Assembly (NCBI RefSeq): GCF_000757825.1
Contig: NZ_CP009451.1
Span: 806,001-870,000 of the forward strand
Source of the DNA: Cedecea neteri
Lineage (GTDB): Bacteria > Pseudomonadota > Gammaproteobacteria > Enterobacterales > Enterobacteriaceae
Length of the DNA: 64,000 bases
Reading direction: 5' to 3'
In this document: positions 41,278-51,244 of the stretch, one piece after another
How the letters are laid out: each line of letters starts with the position of its first letter
How positions within the stretch are numbered: the stretch's first letter is position 1
The notes under the pieces: model-generated
The model's input: the letters and a program-made list of their open reading frames with translations, nothing else
Databases searched by the model: none
What the model was told of the DNA's origin: nothing
Made by a program: the position numbers and the translations under genes

Positions 41278-43212
41278 ATGAATATATTCGATCACTATCG
41301 CCAGCGTTATGAAGCTGCCAAGGACGAAGAGTTCACACTGCAGGAATTTCTTGCTATCTGTAAACAAGATCGCAGTGCCTACGCGAATGCGGCAGAACGG
41401 CTATTGACGGCCATTGGTGAACCAGTGATGGTTGACACTGCCACAGAGCCCCGGCTGTCCCGTCTCTTTTCAAACCGTGTGGTGGCACGCTACCCGGCGT
41501 TTGAAGAGTTTTATGGCATGGAAGAAGCTATCGAGCAGATCGTGGCTTACCTGAAACACGCTGCTCAAGGGCTGGAAGAGAAGAAACAAATTCTGTACCT
41601 GCTGGGCCCGGTAGGCGGCGGTAAATCGTCGCTGGCCGAACGCCTGAAAGCATTAATGCAGCGCGTGCCTATTTATGCGCTGAGCGCCAACGGCGAGCGT
41701 AGCCCGGTCAACGATCATCCGCTGTGCCTGTTTAACCCGCAGGAAGACGCCAATATTCTGGAAAAAGAGTATGGCATTCCTGACCGCTATCTCGGCACGA
41801 TCATGTCGCCGTGGGCGGCAAAACGCCTGCACGAATTTGGCGGCGACATTACCAAATTCCGCGTAGTGAAAGTCTGGCCGTCTATTCTGGCGCAAATCGC
41901 GATAGCGAAAACCGAACCGGGTGACGAGAACAACCAGGATATCTCCGCGCTGGTCGGTAAAGTGGACATCCGCAAGCTGGAACACCACGCGCAAAACGAC
42001 CCGGATGCTTACGGCTATTCCGGTGCACTGTGCCGCGCGAACCAGGGCATCATGGAATTCGTTGAGATGTTTAAGGCGCCAATCAAGGTGCTGCACCCGC
42101 TGCTGACCGCGACCCAGGAAGGAAACTACAACGGCACCGAAGGCATCTCTGCCCTGCCGTTTAACGGCATTATCCTTGCGCACTCGAACGAATCCGAGTG
42201 GGTCACCTTCCGCAATAACAAAAACAACGAGGCCTTCCTTGACCGCGTGTACATCGTCAAGGTGCCTTACTGCCTGCGCATCTCGGAAGAGATGAAAATC
42301 TACGAGAAGCTGCTTAACCACAGCGAACTGTCCCATGCGCCATGTGCCCCTGGCACCCTGGAAACGCTTTCTCGCTTCTCTATCCTGTCGCGCCTGAAAG
42401 AGCCGGAAAACTCCAGCATCTACTCAAAAATGCGCGTCTATGATGGTGAAAGCCTGAAAGACACCGACCCGAAAGCCAAGTCCTACCAGGAGTACCGGGA
42501 CTACGCCGGGGTTGATGAAGGCATGAACGGGCTCTCAACGCGCTTCGCCTTTAAAATCCTTTCTCGCGTGTTCAACTTTGACCATGCAGAAGTGGCTGCG
42601 AACCCGGTTCACCTGTTCTACGTGCTGGAACAGCAAATCGAGCGCGAGCAGTTCCCGCAGGAACAGTCAGAGAAATATCTGGAATACCTGAAAGGTTACC
42701 TGATCCCTAAATACGCGGAATTTATCGGGAAAGAGATCCAGACGGCCTACCTTGAATCTTATTCAGAATATGGGCAGAACATTTTCGACCGTTATGTCAC
42801 CTACGCTGACTTCTGGATTCAGGATCAGGAATACCGCGATCCGGACACCGGCCAGCTGTTTGACCGTGAATCCCTGAACGCGGAACTGGAGAAAATTGAA
42901 AAACCGGCGGGCATCAGTAACCCGAAAGATTTCCGTAACGAAATCGTCAACTTCGTGCTGCGTGCCCGCGCCCATAATAACGGTCGTAACCCAAACTGGA
43001 CCAGCTACGAGAAGCTGCGCACGGTTATCGAGAAGAAAATGTTCTCGAACACCGAAGAGCTGCTGCCCGTTATCTCGTTCAACGCCAAAACCTCCACCGA
43101 CGAGCAGAAAAAACACGATGATTTTGTCGATCGGATGATGGAGAAAGGCTACACCCGCAAGCAGGTTCGCCTGCTGTGTGAATGGTATCTGCGGGTTCGT
43201 AAGTCTTCTTAA
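41278..43212 (+). CDS. yeaG: Stress-response serine/threonine kinase YeaG (PrkA family)
   Basis: A 644-residue protein identical in length to E. coli YeaG. It has an AAA-like domain with Walker A GPVGGGKS at residues 110-117 followed by the PrkA kinase region. In E. coli it helps adaptation to sustained nitrogen starvation and is co-expressed with yeaH. The frame is open nine codons upstream, but the ATG at 41278 gives the conserved start MNIFDHYRQRYEAAKDEEF. It lies just after the sigma-54 promoter. Confidence 0.97.
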   Translation: MNIFDHYRQRYEAAKDEEFTLQEFLAICKQDRSAYANAAERLLTAIGEPVMVDTATEPRLSRLFSNRVVARYPAFEEFYGMEEAIEQIVAYLKHAAQGLEEKKQILYLLGPVGGGKSSLAERLKALMQRVPIYALSANGERSPVNDHPLCLFNPQEDANILEKEYGIPDRYLGTIMSPWAAKRLHEFGGDITKFRVVKVWPSILAQIAIAKTEPGDENNQDISALVGKVDIRKLEHHAQNDPDAYGYSGALCRANQGIMEFVEMFKAPIKVLHPLLTATQEGNYNGTEGISALPFNGIILAHSNESEWVTFRNNKNNEAFLDRVYIVKVPYCLRISEEMKIYEKLLNHSELSHAPCAPGTLETLSRFSILSRLKEPENSSIYSKMRVYDGESLKDTDPKAKSYQEYRDYAGVDEGMNGLSTRFAFKILSRVFNFDHAEVAANPVHLFYVLEQQIEREQFPQEQSEKYLEYLKGYLIPKYAEFIGKEIQTAYLESYSEYGQNIFDRYVTYADFWIQDQEYRDPDTGQLFDRESLNAELEKIEKPAGISNPKDFRNEIVNFVLRARAHNNGRNPNWTSYEKLRTVIEKKMFSNTEELLPVISFNAKTSTDEQKKHDDFVDRMMEKGYTRKQVRLLCEWYLRVRKSS

Positions 43213-43268
43213 GGGAGTTTCCTGCGGGTCACGCCGGGCGGCGTGACCCGTTTGCGCACCTGGCATAA

Positions 43269-44567
<1,299 letters not shown>

Positions 44568-44580
44568 CGTAAAATCAAAA

Positions 44581-44602
44581 GCCGGTGCTTCACCGGCTTT
44601 TT
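44581..44602 (+). terminator. Rho-independent terminator of yeaGH
   Basis: GCCGGTG, CTT loop, CACCGGC (44581-44597), then five T. Confidence 0.9.
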
Positions 44603-44657
44603 CTCTTCTCGATTGCAAAGAAAGCAAAAGAGTAATGTGAATCAGGCGTACGCCCTC

Positions 44658-45386
44658 TTATCGATGAAGCTCAATGTCGTATCCCCACTGCTTCCAGTGA
44701 GCAAACTGTTCTTGCTGCGCTTCCGACAGCACTTTTCCCGTCCATAAAAAAATATGCTGACCGGGGAAAAGCTCCGGGCGTAACGTTTCCACCGGCTCGG
44801 CAAGCACGTTAACATTCTTGTCTCTGCGGGATAGACGCCACGCCTCCAGCCACAAGGCTGTTCGATCGTCCGTTTGCCAGCCAATAAGCAGGATCTCTTC
44901 CCCACTTTGGCTCTGCGCTTCTGCCAGGCATTGAGCGCAGTGGCGGATCAGTACGCCATCTAGCAGGCTACGCATCAACGAAGCCGTAGATTCATCCTGA
45001 GCGAGTTTGTTTCTCACGGGTAACAAGAGATTGTCGATAAGCAGGTCGGCGCTGTGTTCCCGGCTCAGAGCCACAATTTTCTCGCGCAGCTTCGCAGGGT
45101 TAACCTTCCTGAGCAGAAGCATCATTTCTTCCTGCAACGTCACCCACAGCTGCTCTTCCGGCACGTGGCTACGCTCCAGCAGGGCTTTTACTTTGCCCAC
45201 GGAAACGCCTTTGCTCATCCAGTACTTAATTTCTTCAATGCGCTGAACGTCCGCATCATCAAACTGCCGATGGCCGCCCTCGCTGCGCTGAGGTTTCAGT
45301 AAACCGTAGCGGCGCTGCCAGGCCCGCAGGGTGACCGGGTTGATGCCACATCGCTCTGCTACATCACCGATAGTGTAATAGGCCAT
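44658..45386 (-). CDS. bluR: MerR-family repressor BluR
   Basis: A 242-residue regulator with an amino-terminal MerR helix-turn-helix (YYTIGDVAERCGINPVTLRA, then WQRRYGLLKPQRSEGGHRQF) and a C-terminal cobalamin-binding-like domain without the B12 histidine motif. It matches E. coli BluR (YcgE, 243 residues) throughout the DNA-binding domain. BluR represses the ycgZ-ymgA-ariR operon and is released by BluF in blue light or cold. Paralogues such as MlrA share the DNA-binding part, but the context with bluF fixes the call. Confidence 0.92.
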   Translation of the reverse strand: MAYYTIGDVAERCGINPVTLRAWQRRYGLLKPQRSEGGHRQFDDADVQRIEEIKYWMSKGVSVGKVKALLERSHVPEEQLWVTLQEEMMLLLRKVNPAKLREKIVALSREHSADLLIDNLLLPVRNKLAQDESTASLMRSLLDGVLIRHCAQCLAEAQSQSGEEILLIGWQTDDRTALWLEAWRLSRRDKNVNVLAEPVETLRPELFPGQHIFLWTGKVLSEAQQEQFAHWKQWGYDIELHR

Positions 45387-45448
45387 AGTGTCCCTCCCCG
45401 TACACAGATCTCACGCTTCCATTAAAACACTAGTCAATCTGTTCAATG

Positions 45449-45474
45449 TGTACAATTTTTTTCCGGGTTGTACA
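45449..45474. promoter_or_regulatory. Paired TGTACA half-sites upstream of bluR
   Basis: TGTACA at 45449-45454 and 45469-45474, extended as ATTGTACA/TTGTACAA on the minus strand, resemble the paired TTGTACA...TGTACAA operator of the BluR paralogue MlrA. They lie about 65-90 bases before the bluR ATG, which would suit autoregulation. Confidence 0.5.
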
Positions 45475-45516
45475 AGTGAAACCTAAAAGCTTTTGGGGAG
45501 GTCACCAGCACAGAAG

Positions 45517-46707
45517 TTACAGTTCGGCCTTACGTTCTGGCCAGGCAATGCTAAAAGAGCCTCCCACGCAGGGTTTGGCGAACAGGTTGCCCTGGAAGTG
45601 CGAGATACCCGCCGCCTCCAGCCACATCCACTCTTCCGGTTGTTCAATACCGGTGGCTGAGACCGCAATTTCAAGCGAGGCGCAGCACCTGATGATCGCC
45701 AGAATAATGGCCTGCCGTGGCCCACTTTTATGGATGTCCCGGATCAGCTCACGGTTAATCTTGAGTCTCTCAGGCTGAAACTGCGCCAGCAGCTGCAGGC
45801 CAGCAAACCCTGCGCCAAAATCGTCAATCGCCAGCTTAATACCTGCCGATTTAAGCTGCCTGATGGCGCCGGTAAACGCCGCCATATGAGGAATGATCTC
45901 GCTTTCGGTGAATTCAATCACCACCTGCTCGGGGACAAGTCTGTTTGTCTCAATATCCGCCAGCAGTTGTTCTACGGCGCCAGGAATCATCACCAGCGTC
46001 ATTGGCAGCAGGTTGATGCATAGCGTTTGCCGGCCAATGTCAGCGGCCTGAGCTGCGGCAAAAGCCGCCTTCGCGTGCAGCAGATCGAGTTGGTAAACAT
46101 CGCCATCCGGCACTTCAGCTGAAACAGGATCCGCTGCTAACGCCTCGATAGCCGCGACAGAACAGGCCATCGGGTCAACAATAGGCTGAAAGGTTATATG
46201 TCCACGTGGAACATGCTTGCCGGATGCCTGATGAGCCGGCGCATCGATGATAAATTCCCATGAACCACGCGGAGGGATTTCAAAATAGTTCTCTTTTTCC
46301 GTCGACTCGATAAAAGTACGGAAAAAACTTAAAGCACGGTCATCGTAAGCCAGCTGATAACGGCTGGTACCCTTCTCAAGCACAACCTGTAATACATCGT
46401 TTTTATCGTGCTCTCTTAAATCAAAAAGCTCCATTCCCACCCGCCCGAAGCGGCGGGCCGGCGCGTAATCACAAAGCAGCTCAACAATGTTGTAATGGCG
46501 GTCGTCTTTACAGATAGCGCGATAAATCTTCTGCACGCCTTCTTCCGGGCCTTCCAGCAGCTGAAAGAAATGCGTGCCGTTGAAAAGCAGTATTCCCGTC
46601 ACATCCGCTGCAATATTTTTCGCGTTTGCCGCGGAAACCATCGCCTGCAAATCCTCAAAAGGAGTGCCGGTATGAATGTGGCTGCGATAGATGACAGTGG
46701 TGAGCAT
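45517..46707 (-). CDS. bluF: Blue-light sensor BluF (BLUF-EAL protein)
   Basis: A 396-residue cytosolic photoreceptor (E. coli 403). Residues 1-95 form a BLUF flavin domain with Tyr7 and Gln49, the photocycle residues. Residues 170-396 form an EAL domain. In E. coli this domain lacks phosphodiesterase activity and instead binds BluR. Here the EAL signature (Glu188-Ala-Leu) and DDFGAG (Asp295, Asp296) are retained, but the glutamate of the canonical AEGVE motif is Thr352 and the aspartate of the K-x-D motif is Asn318. The ATG at 46707 matches the E. coli start. Confidence 0.94.
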   Translation of the reverse strand: MLTTVIYRSHIHTGTPFEDLQAMVSAANAKNIAADVTGILLFNGTHFFQLLEGPEEGVQKIYRAICKDDRHYNIVELLCDYAPARRFGRVGMELFDLREHDKNDVLQVVLEKGTSRYQLAYDDRALSFFRTFIESTEKENYFEIPPRGSWEFIIDAPAHQASGKHVPRGHITFQPIVDPMACSVAAIEALAADPVSAEVPDGDVYQLDLLHAKAAFAAAQAADIGRQTLCINLLPMTLVMIPGAVEQLLADIETNRLVPEQVVIEFTESEIIPHMAAFTGAIRQLKSAGIKLAIDDFGAGFAGLQLLAQFQPERLKINRELIRDIHKSGPRQAIILAIIRCCASLEIAVSATGIEQPEEWMWLEAAGISHFQGNLFAKPCVGGSFSIAWPERKAEL

Positions 46708-46836
46708 GGTCGTTCCCTGCGGAAGTTTAAGGCCATAACTTAACAGATCGACGCTCTGACGTCGCCACAAACTCAACAAAACCTAAACAACTGAACAACA
46801 TCCGACGTTTTCGACGTCGTTTCATCGGAATGCGTA

Positions 46837-46950
46837 TGTACAACTTGCTGCATCAGCGAGTTGAAAATATACAAATATAACTTATTGATAAATAACAATT
46901 AGCATTTTTAATCAAAAAATAGCAAGCGAAGTAATACACCTTTATGTACA
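46837..46950. promoter_or_regulatory. bluF-ycgZ control region with two TGTACA sites
   Basis: The divergent gap 46708-47014 is AT-rich and holds TGTACA at 46837-46842 and 46945-46950, the latter within ATGTACAGTTTT. A 10-bp inverted repeat CAACTTGCTG/CAGCGAGTTG (46841-46863, one mismatch) overlaps the first. These are candidate BluR operators for ycgZ and bluF. Confidence 0.5.
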
Positions 46951-47014
46951 GTTTTTATAGCAATTGCATAACTTAGTTAACATCTTGCAAAGTGTGAACT
47001 TACAGGAGCGATTT

Positions 47015-47263
47015 ATGCGACAGAACACTTTTACGTCCGGCCAGAACACCGCAGAAAACGATATTGCCCGCTACTTCAACGGCGCTACACCGCTCTCCCA
47101 GCAGGAAACTATGGGGCAAATCGTACTCGAAATTCTTAGCGATGGCCGCAACCTGAATCGAAAGGCGATCTGTACAAAATTGCTCTCTCGTCTGGACCGG
47201 GTTTCCGGGCCAGAAGAGGAAAAACATTATCAGGCGCTGCTGGGCATGCTTTTCGCCCGCTAA
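47015..47263 (+). CDS. ycgZ: Light-responsive connector protein YcgZ
   Basis: An 82-residue protein matching E. coli YcgZ (78 residues): QQETMGQIVLEILSDGRNLNR and a C-terminal EEEKHYQALLGMLF. It is the first gene of the BluR-repressed operon whose products act through the Rcs phosphorelay to raise colanic acid and lower curli. AGGAG precedes the ATG at 47015. Confidence 0.9.
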   Translation: MRQNTFTSGQNTAENDIARYFNGATPLSQQETMGQIVLEILSDGRNLNRKAICTKLLSRLDRVSGPEEEKHYQALLGMLFAR

Positions 47264-47428
47264 CGTGATAGCCGAACCGGAGTGCCAGAAGATTAACGGC
47301 CTGCGCTCCCTCTCGGGAGTGAAGCCACAGAGTTGTAAATGCTGAATCCTTCCTCATTCTCAGGCTCCGGCTAATGACTTCATGCCAGCACTTATTCAAA
47401 CACTGGCGCGGAAATCAGGAGTAACGAC

Positions 47429-47707
47429 ATGCAGAGAAGCGACGATGAACAATTAACGGATGAGATTATCGGTGAAGCAGCGCTATCGCTGCTCAACGGC
47501 AACAGCGCAATAAACACCCGCGCCTTAGTGGCCAGATTAGAAGCGATGCTCATAACGGAACAGGACTTACGGCGGCGTAGAGTGCTGCAGAAAATTATCG
47601 GTGAAATCGAGGGCAATATTTCCCAGGCCTCAGCGGGAAAGACAGAAAAAGAAGTGCGTGCAAAAGCGGTAGAGACTAACCAGCGCAACGCAAAAAACGT
47701 CCACTAG
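47429..47707 (+). CDS. ymgA: Connector protein YmgA
   Basis: A 92-residue helical protein with the start MQRSDDEQLTDEIIGEAALSLL resembling E. coli YmgA (90 residues), an activator of Rcs signalling in the same operon. Similarity falls off in the basic C-terminal tail (AKAVETNQRNAKNVH). CAGGAGTAACG precedes the ATG. The gap from ycgZ (165 bp) has a small hairpin near 47304 but no other gene. Confidence 0.8.
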   Translation: MQRSDDEQLTDEIIGEAALSLLNGNSAINTRALVARLEAMLITEQDLRRRRVLQKIIGEIEGNISQASAGKTEKEVRAKAVETNQRNAKNVH

Positions 47708-47744
47708 CGGCCCATGGCCAATAACTGAAAAACGGTGAGTGACT

Positions 47745-48023
47745 ATGACACAGCTAATTTCCAATACCTCTGAAATACATACCGGGCATGCCAGCCAGGC
47801 ATTATCCGACTACATCAGAAGCTCCGGAGACAGGCATGCCGAAGAGAACGCGGCCATTTCTCAGGCAATCACGGCCATTCTGTCTGCCAATAAATCCGTC
47901 TCCAACAAAGCCATTATTCTCTGGCTGGTTGACGCCCTGGAGACCACCGACGATGTGGTAATGTGCGATGTCTACCGCAACGCGTTGGAAATTGTTGTCG
48001 GCCACACCATGGACGATATTTAA
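47745..48023 (+). CDS. ariR: Biofilm and acid-resistance regulator AriR (YmgB)
   Basis: A 92-residue protein matching E. coli AriR: ALSDYIRSSGDRHAEENAAISQA, the NNK-like VSNKAIILWLVDALETTDD, and the terminal EIVVGHTMDDI. It resembles Hha-fold dimers and affects biofilm and acid survival. The ATG at 47745 follows GGTGAGTG; a GTG six bases earlier is possible. It is the last gene of the operon here: no ymgC follows. Confidence 0.85.
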   Translation: MTQLISNTSEIHTGHASQALSDYIRSSGDRHAEENAAISQAITAILSANKSVSNKAIILWLVDALETTDDVVMCDVYRNALEIVVGHTMDDI

Positions 48024-48042
48024 AAAGCGTACAACGCATAAG

Positions 48043-48062
48043 AGGCCGGCATTGACCGGCCT
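48043..48062. terminator. Terminator between ariR and the GNAT gene
   Basis: AGGCCGG (48043-48049) and CCGGCCT (48056-48062) with a 6-base loop, then TTATTATT. It lies between convergent genes. Confidence 0.85.
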
Positions 48063-48076
48063 TTATTATTGTTAAC

Positions 48077-48502
48077 CTAAAGCGCCTTCTTCATAAAATA
48101 CCTGCTGGTGCCTTCGGGCAAACAGTCGATTTTGCCAAACTCTTCCCAACCATGCTTCCGGTAGAAATCCGGCGCCTGAAAACTGATGGTATATAAAAAG
48201 GCCGCCACGCAGCCGCGCTTGCGCCCTTCCGCTTCAAACACCCTCAGGATCTCGCTTCCCAGCCCGTGGGCTCTTAGCTCCGGCGGCAGGTAAAAAAGAT
48301 CGATAAACAGCACGCCCAATGAAGAACGCCCCAGCATTCCACCCACGACTTTCCCACTCTCGGGGCTGCGCACCACAACCGCCAGCGGTTTACGATCGTT
48401 TAGCCCGCTCATGGCGGCGTTAAACTCGCTAAGCCCCGCTTCGATCGGCAGCGAATGCTCCTCGCTGATGTAATCAGAAATCTCTAGTTTGAAACCCGAC
48501 AT
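48077..48502 (-). CDS. GNAT-family N-acetyltransferase
   Basis: A 141-residue acyl-CoA-dependent acetyltransferase. The acetyl-CoA loop PPELRAHGLGSEILRVFE and the C-terminal FYRKHGWEEFGKI are typical GNAT motifs A and B. I do not recognise a specific name, and no substrate can be given. It sits between the light operon and yeaK, divergent from yeaK. Confidence 0.85.
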   Translation of the reverse strand: MSGFKLEISDYISEEHSLPIEAGLSEFNAAMSGLNDRKPLAVVVRSPESGKVVGGMLGRSSLGVLFIDLFYLPPELRAHGLGSEILRVFEAEGRKRGCVAAFLYTISFQAPDFYRKHGWEEFGKIDCLPEGTSRYFMKKAL

Positions 48503-48614
48503 CGCCTTCTCCAGCCAATAGCCAATCGCTGACTTTTCTTTTAAGACTAAAAAGTATTACTGTCTTGATGCACAAACTACGAATGTAAACGGGAAAATAC
48601 CCAAAGGAAACCTA

Positions 48615-49109
48615 ATGGCAAAAGGCGAAGACGTCCATCAACAACTCATCGATTTACTGGAGCAGCAGCAGGCTCGCTACCGGGTGGTAAACCACGTGGC
48701 GGCGGGGAAATGTGAAGAGGTCTCGGCCATTCGCGGGACCGAGCTTGGTCAGGGCGCAAAGGCGCTGGTCTGCAAGGTCAAAGGGAACGGCGTCAAGCTG
48801 CACGTGCTGGCGATTCTGGCGGCGGACAAACAGGCGGATCTGAGCCAGCTGGCGCAGCATCTTGGCGGCCTGAAAGCCTCGCTGGCAAGCCCGGCGGAAG
48901 TCGATGAGTTAACGAGGTGTGTCTTCGGCGCGATCCCACCTTTTAGCTTTCATGCTCAGCTCAGGCTGGTGGCAGATCCGTGTATTTTTGAACGTTTTTC
49001 GGAAATCGCGTTTAACGCGGGATTGCTGGAAAAGTCGGTGGTGATGAATACGCAGGATTATTTACGCATTGCGCGCCCGGAGCTGGTAAATTTCCACCGC
49101 CCGGAGTAG
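48615..49109 (+). CDS. yeaK: Mischarged aminoacyl-tRNA deacylase YeaK (YbaK/ProX-like)
   Basis: A 164-residue trans-editing protein (E. coli 167) with the YbaK fold: EVSAIRGTELGQGAKALVCKVKG, then FGAIPPFSF. YeaK of E. coli removes serine from mischarged tRNAs. The ATG at 48615 is well placed after AAAGGAAACC. It follows the blue-light/GNAT insertion where yeaJ would stand in K-12. Confidence 0.93.
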   Translation: MAKGEDVHQQLIDLLEQQQARYRVVNHVAAGKCEEVSAIRGTELGQGAKALVCKVKGNGVKLHVLAILAADKQADLSQLAQHLGGLKASLASPAEVDELTRCVFGAIPPFSFHAQLRLVADPCIFERFSEIAFNAGLLEKSVVMNTQDYLRIARPELVNFHRPE

Positions 49110-49214
49110 CTAACCGTGGCGTTCGAGATACAGGACCGACAGCACCAGCAACGAAGCTATGCCGAGGAACACTGCGGTAATGCACATCGTATCGAATAAT
49201 GCTGGATCGCTCAT
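49110..49214 (-). CDS. yoaI: Small membrane protein YoaI (34 residues)
   Basis: The minus strand reads a 34-codon frame from the ATG at 49214 after GCAGGAGAG: an acidic start MSDPALFDTM, one membrane helix rich in VLSVL, and the ending LERHG. It corresponds to E. coli YoaI (34 residues, VLSVLLIERTG at its end) in length, ending and position after yeaK. Its stop abuts the yeaK stop. YoaI has been linked to PhoR/EnvZ signalling in E. coli. The role here is inferred. Confidence 0.82.
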   Translation of the reverse strand: MSDPALFDTMCITAVFLGIASLLVLSVLYLERHG

Positions 49215-49355
49215 CCGTCTCTCCTGCAAGCCATCGCGCGCCCGTTATGAAGGTTAATTATTGACCGCATAAATGACAGAATGATGAACGCAGCTAGCCG
49301 GCCATCAAGAACAACAATAAAAAGTTACTTCTCTCTTGTTTTGCAAGGAAATATC

Positions 49356-49805
49356 ATGATTTTTGACCCCACGCTATTAATACTTCTGGCCCTCGCTGGA
49401 TTAGGTTTTGTCAGTCACAACACCACCGTCGCCGTTTCAATCCTGGTACTGATAATTGTGCGCGTGACCCCACTTAGCACCTTCTTTCCGTGGATCGAAA
49501 AACAGGGCCTGACGGTCGGGATCATCATTCTGACCATCGGCGTGATGGCTCCCATTGCCAGCGGCACCCTGCCCGCCAGCAGCCTCCTGCACTCTTTTAC
49601 CCACTGGAAATCACTGGTAGCGATCGTCGTCGGCATTGCCGTCTCGTGGCTTGGCGGACGAGGCGTTACGCTGATGGGAAGCCAGCCTGGCCTGGTGGGC
49701 GGCCTGCTTGTCGGCACCGTTATTGGCGTCGCCCTGTTCCGTGGCGTCCCCGTTGGGCCGCTGATTGCTGCTGGCCTGGTTTCCCTTATTGTGGGTAAGC
49801 AGTAG
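49356..49805 (+). CDS. yeaL: YeaL, DUF441 inner-membrane protein
   Basis: A 149-residue membrane protein with four or five hydrophobic segments, nearly the same as E. coli YeaL (148): [20 protein letters not shown] and [15 protein letters not shown] are conserved. Function is unknown. AAGGAA precedes the ATG at 49356; earlier in-frame codons are not conserved. Its last 20 bases overlap the end of the convergent permease gene. Confidence 0.92.
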   Translation: MIFDPTLLILLALAGLGFVSHNTTVAVSILVLIIVRVTPLSTFFPWIEKQGLTVGIIILTIGVMAPIASGTLPASSLLHSFTHWKSLVAIVVGIAVSWLGGRGVTLMGSQPGLVGGLLVGTVIGVALFRGVPVGPLIAAGLVSLIVGKQ

Positions 49806-50481
49806 CCCCCTGCCGCTGCCAGCGGTGAATACGCCAGGCCAGCGCGCTGCACAGCAGGTAATACACCAGGCCGGTAAAGATAAAAATGGCCGCCGGGTAA
49901 ATTTGCACCCGGCTGTTGACCTGTCCGGCCACGGTCGTCAGCTCCGGGACGTTGACGATAAACGCCAGCGAAGTGTCTTTGATAAGCGAAATAAACAGCC
50001 CGGCAAACGAGGGCAAAGCGTTGCGCAGCGCCTGAGGCAGCAGCACTAACCTCAGCGTTTGCCACGGCGAAAAGCCGCCAGCAATCGCGGCTTCATTTTG
50101 CCCCTTCGCCAGCGAATTCAGCGCCGCCAGCGTGGTGTACATCACCGCCGCCGAGGTAAACCAGGCCAGCGCCAGCGTTACGGTCAGCGGCCCCGGCAGG
50201 TCGCGTCCGGTCACGGCGGGCAGCAGAAAATAGAGCCAGAAAATAACAAAAATCAGCGGAATGCCGCGTATCAGGTCAGCCCAGATAAAAAGTACGCGGC
50301 GCACAACGCCGCCGTAGCGCCATGCCACACAGGCAAGCCCTAACCCAAGTACAAGCGCGAGGGCACCGGCGCCCACGGCCATCATCAGCGTTAACAGCAC
50401 CCCGCCCGGTTCGCCCTGGGCCATTCTCCCCCACAGCAAATAGTCGAGGTTATCCGTAATCACCGTAACGTTAGCTATCAT
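49786..50481 (-). CDS. Polar amino acid ABC transporter permease (distal)
   Basis: A 231-residue HisM/GlnP-type permease with five membrane segments, the [14 protein letters not shown] motif and an EAA loop ([20 protein letters not shown], then [12 protein letters not shown]). It pairs with the next permease to form the channel of a glutamate/glutamine/histidine-class importer. It overlaps the upstream permease gene by 11 bases, and its end overlaps yeaL. I cannot assign a substrate. Confidence 0.9.
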   Translation of the reverse strand: MIANVTVITDNLDYLLWGRMAQGEPGGVLLTLMMAVGAGALALVLGLGLACVAWRYGGVVRRVLFIWADLIRGIPLIFVIFWLYFLLPAVTGRDLPGPLTVTLALAWFTSAAVMYTTLAALNSLAKGQNEAAIAGGFSPWQTLRLVLLPQALRNALPSFAGLFISLIKDTSLAFIVNVPELTTVAGQVNSRVQIYPAAIFIFTGLVYYLLCSALAWRIHRWQRQGATAYPQ

Positions 50482-51244
50482 GCTGCGCCTCCTGCCTCAT
50501 CCCCGCAGGTTTTCGCTGCCCACGCCGCCCCGGAGCAAAGAGCGTAAACAGCCCGCTCATCGCCAGACCTAGCAGCAGATAAAGCACCGTACCGACGGCA
50601 AAAGCCGCCAGCGCATGCGCGTTATAGCTTTCAATCCGGCGAACCTGACTGGTGAGCTCGGCAAAGCCAATGCCCGTTGCCAGCGAGGAGAGCTTCATTA
50701 GATTGAGATACTGCCCGACCACCGGCTGCCAGGCGTTAACCACCCCCTGCGGCAATAACACGCTGCGGAAAAGCTGCCAGTCGGAAAAGCCCTGAGAAAG
50801 CGCCGCTTCGGTTTGCCCTTTCGGCACCGCCTGCAGCCCGCTGCGAATCTCTTCGACTAAAAAGGCCGAGGTGAACAACCCCAGCCCCCACGCCGCACAA
50901 AGAAATTCCGGCGTAAGCCACCAGACACCGCCGGGTAGCTGCGACCAACTGTGATCGTCGTTAATAAACCCGCGCCAGCTCTGCGGGAGCGCGTTCCAGG
51001 CGGCGAAATACCAGAACAGCAGCTGCACCAGCAGAGGCGTATTGCGAAAAACTGAGACCCAGCTTGCGGTGATGTAACGCCCCAACCGGCCACCGGCCAG
51101 CCGCAACCCCAGCAGCAGCACGGCAAACAGCGTCGCGATAATTATCCCGGCAAGCGTCACCCACGCGGTTGTGAGTAAACCGGAGATAAGCCATGCCCGC
51201 GGGGCACCTGTCAGCACGCCCGCCCAGTCAAAATAGCTGTTCAT
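50471..51244 (-). CDS. Polar amino acid ABC transporter permease (proximal)
   Basis: A 257-residue permease of the same HisMQ family with the conserved VFRNTPLLVQLLFWYF and an EAA loop (GLQAVPKGQTEAALSQGFSD, then WQLFRSVLLPQG). It resembles GltJ/YhdX-type subunits in its longer loop before the EAA motif. It overlaps the ATPase gene by four bases (ATGA), so translation is coupled. Confidence 0.9.
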   Translation of the reverse strand: MNSYFDWAGVLTGAPRAWLISGLLTTAWVTLAGIIIATLFAVLLLGLRLAGGRLGRYITASWVSVFRNTPLLVQLLFWYFAAWNALPQSWRGFINDDHSWSQLPGGVWWLTPEFLCAAWGLGLFTSAFLVEEIRSGLQAVPKGQTEAALSQGFSDWQLFRSVLLPQGVVNAWQPVVGQYLNLMKLSSLATGIGFAELTSQVRRIESYNAHALAAFAVGTVLYLLLGLAMSGLFTLFAPGRRGQRKPAGMRQEAQHDS

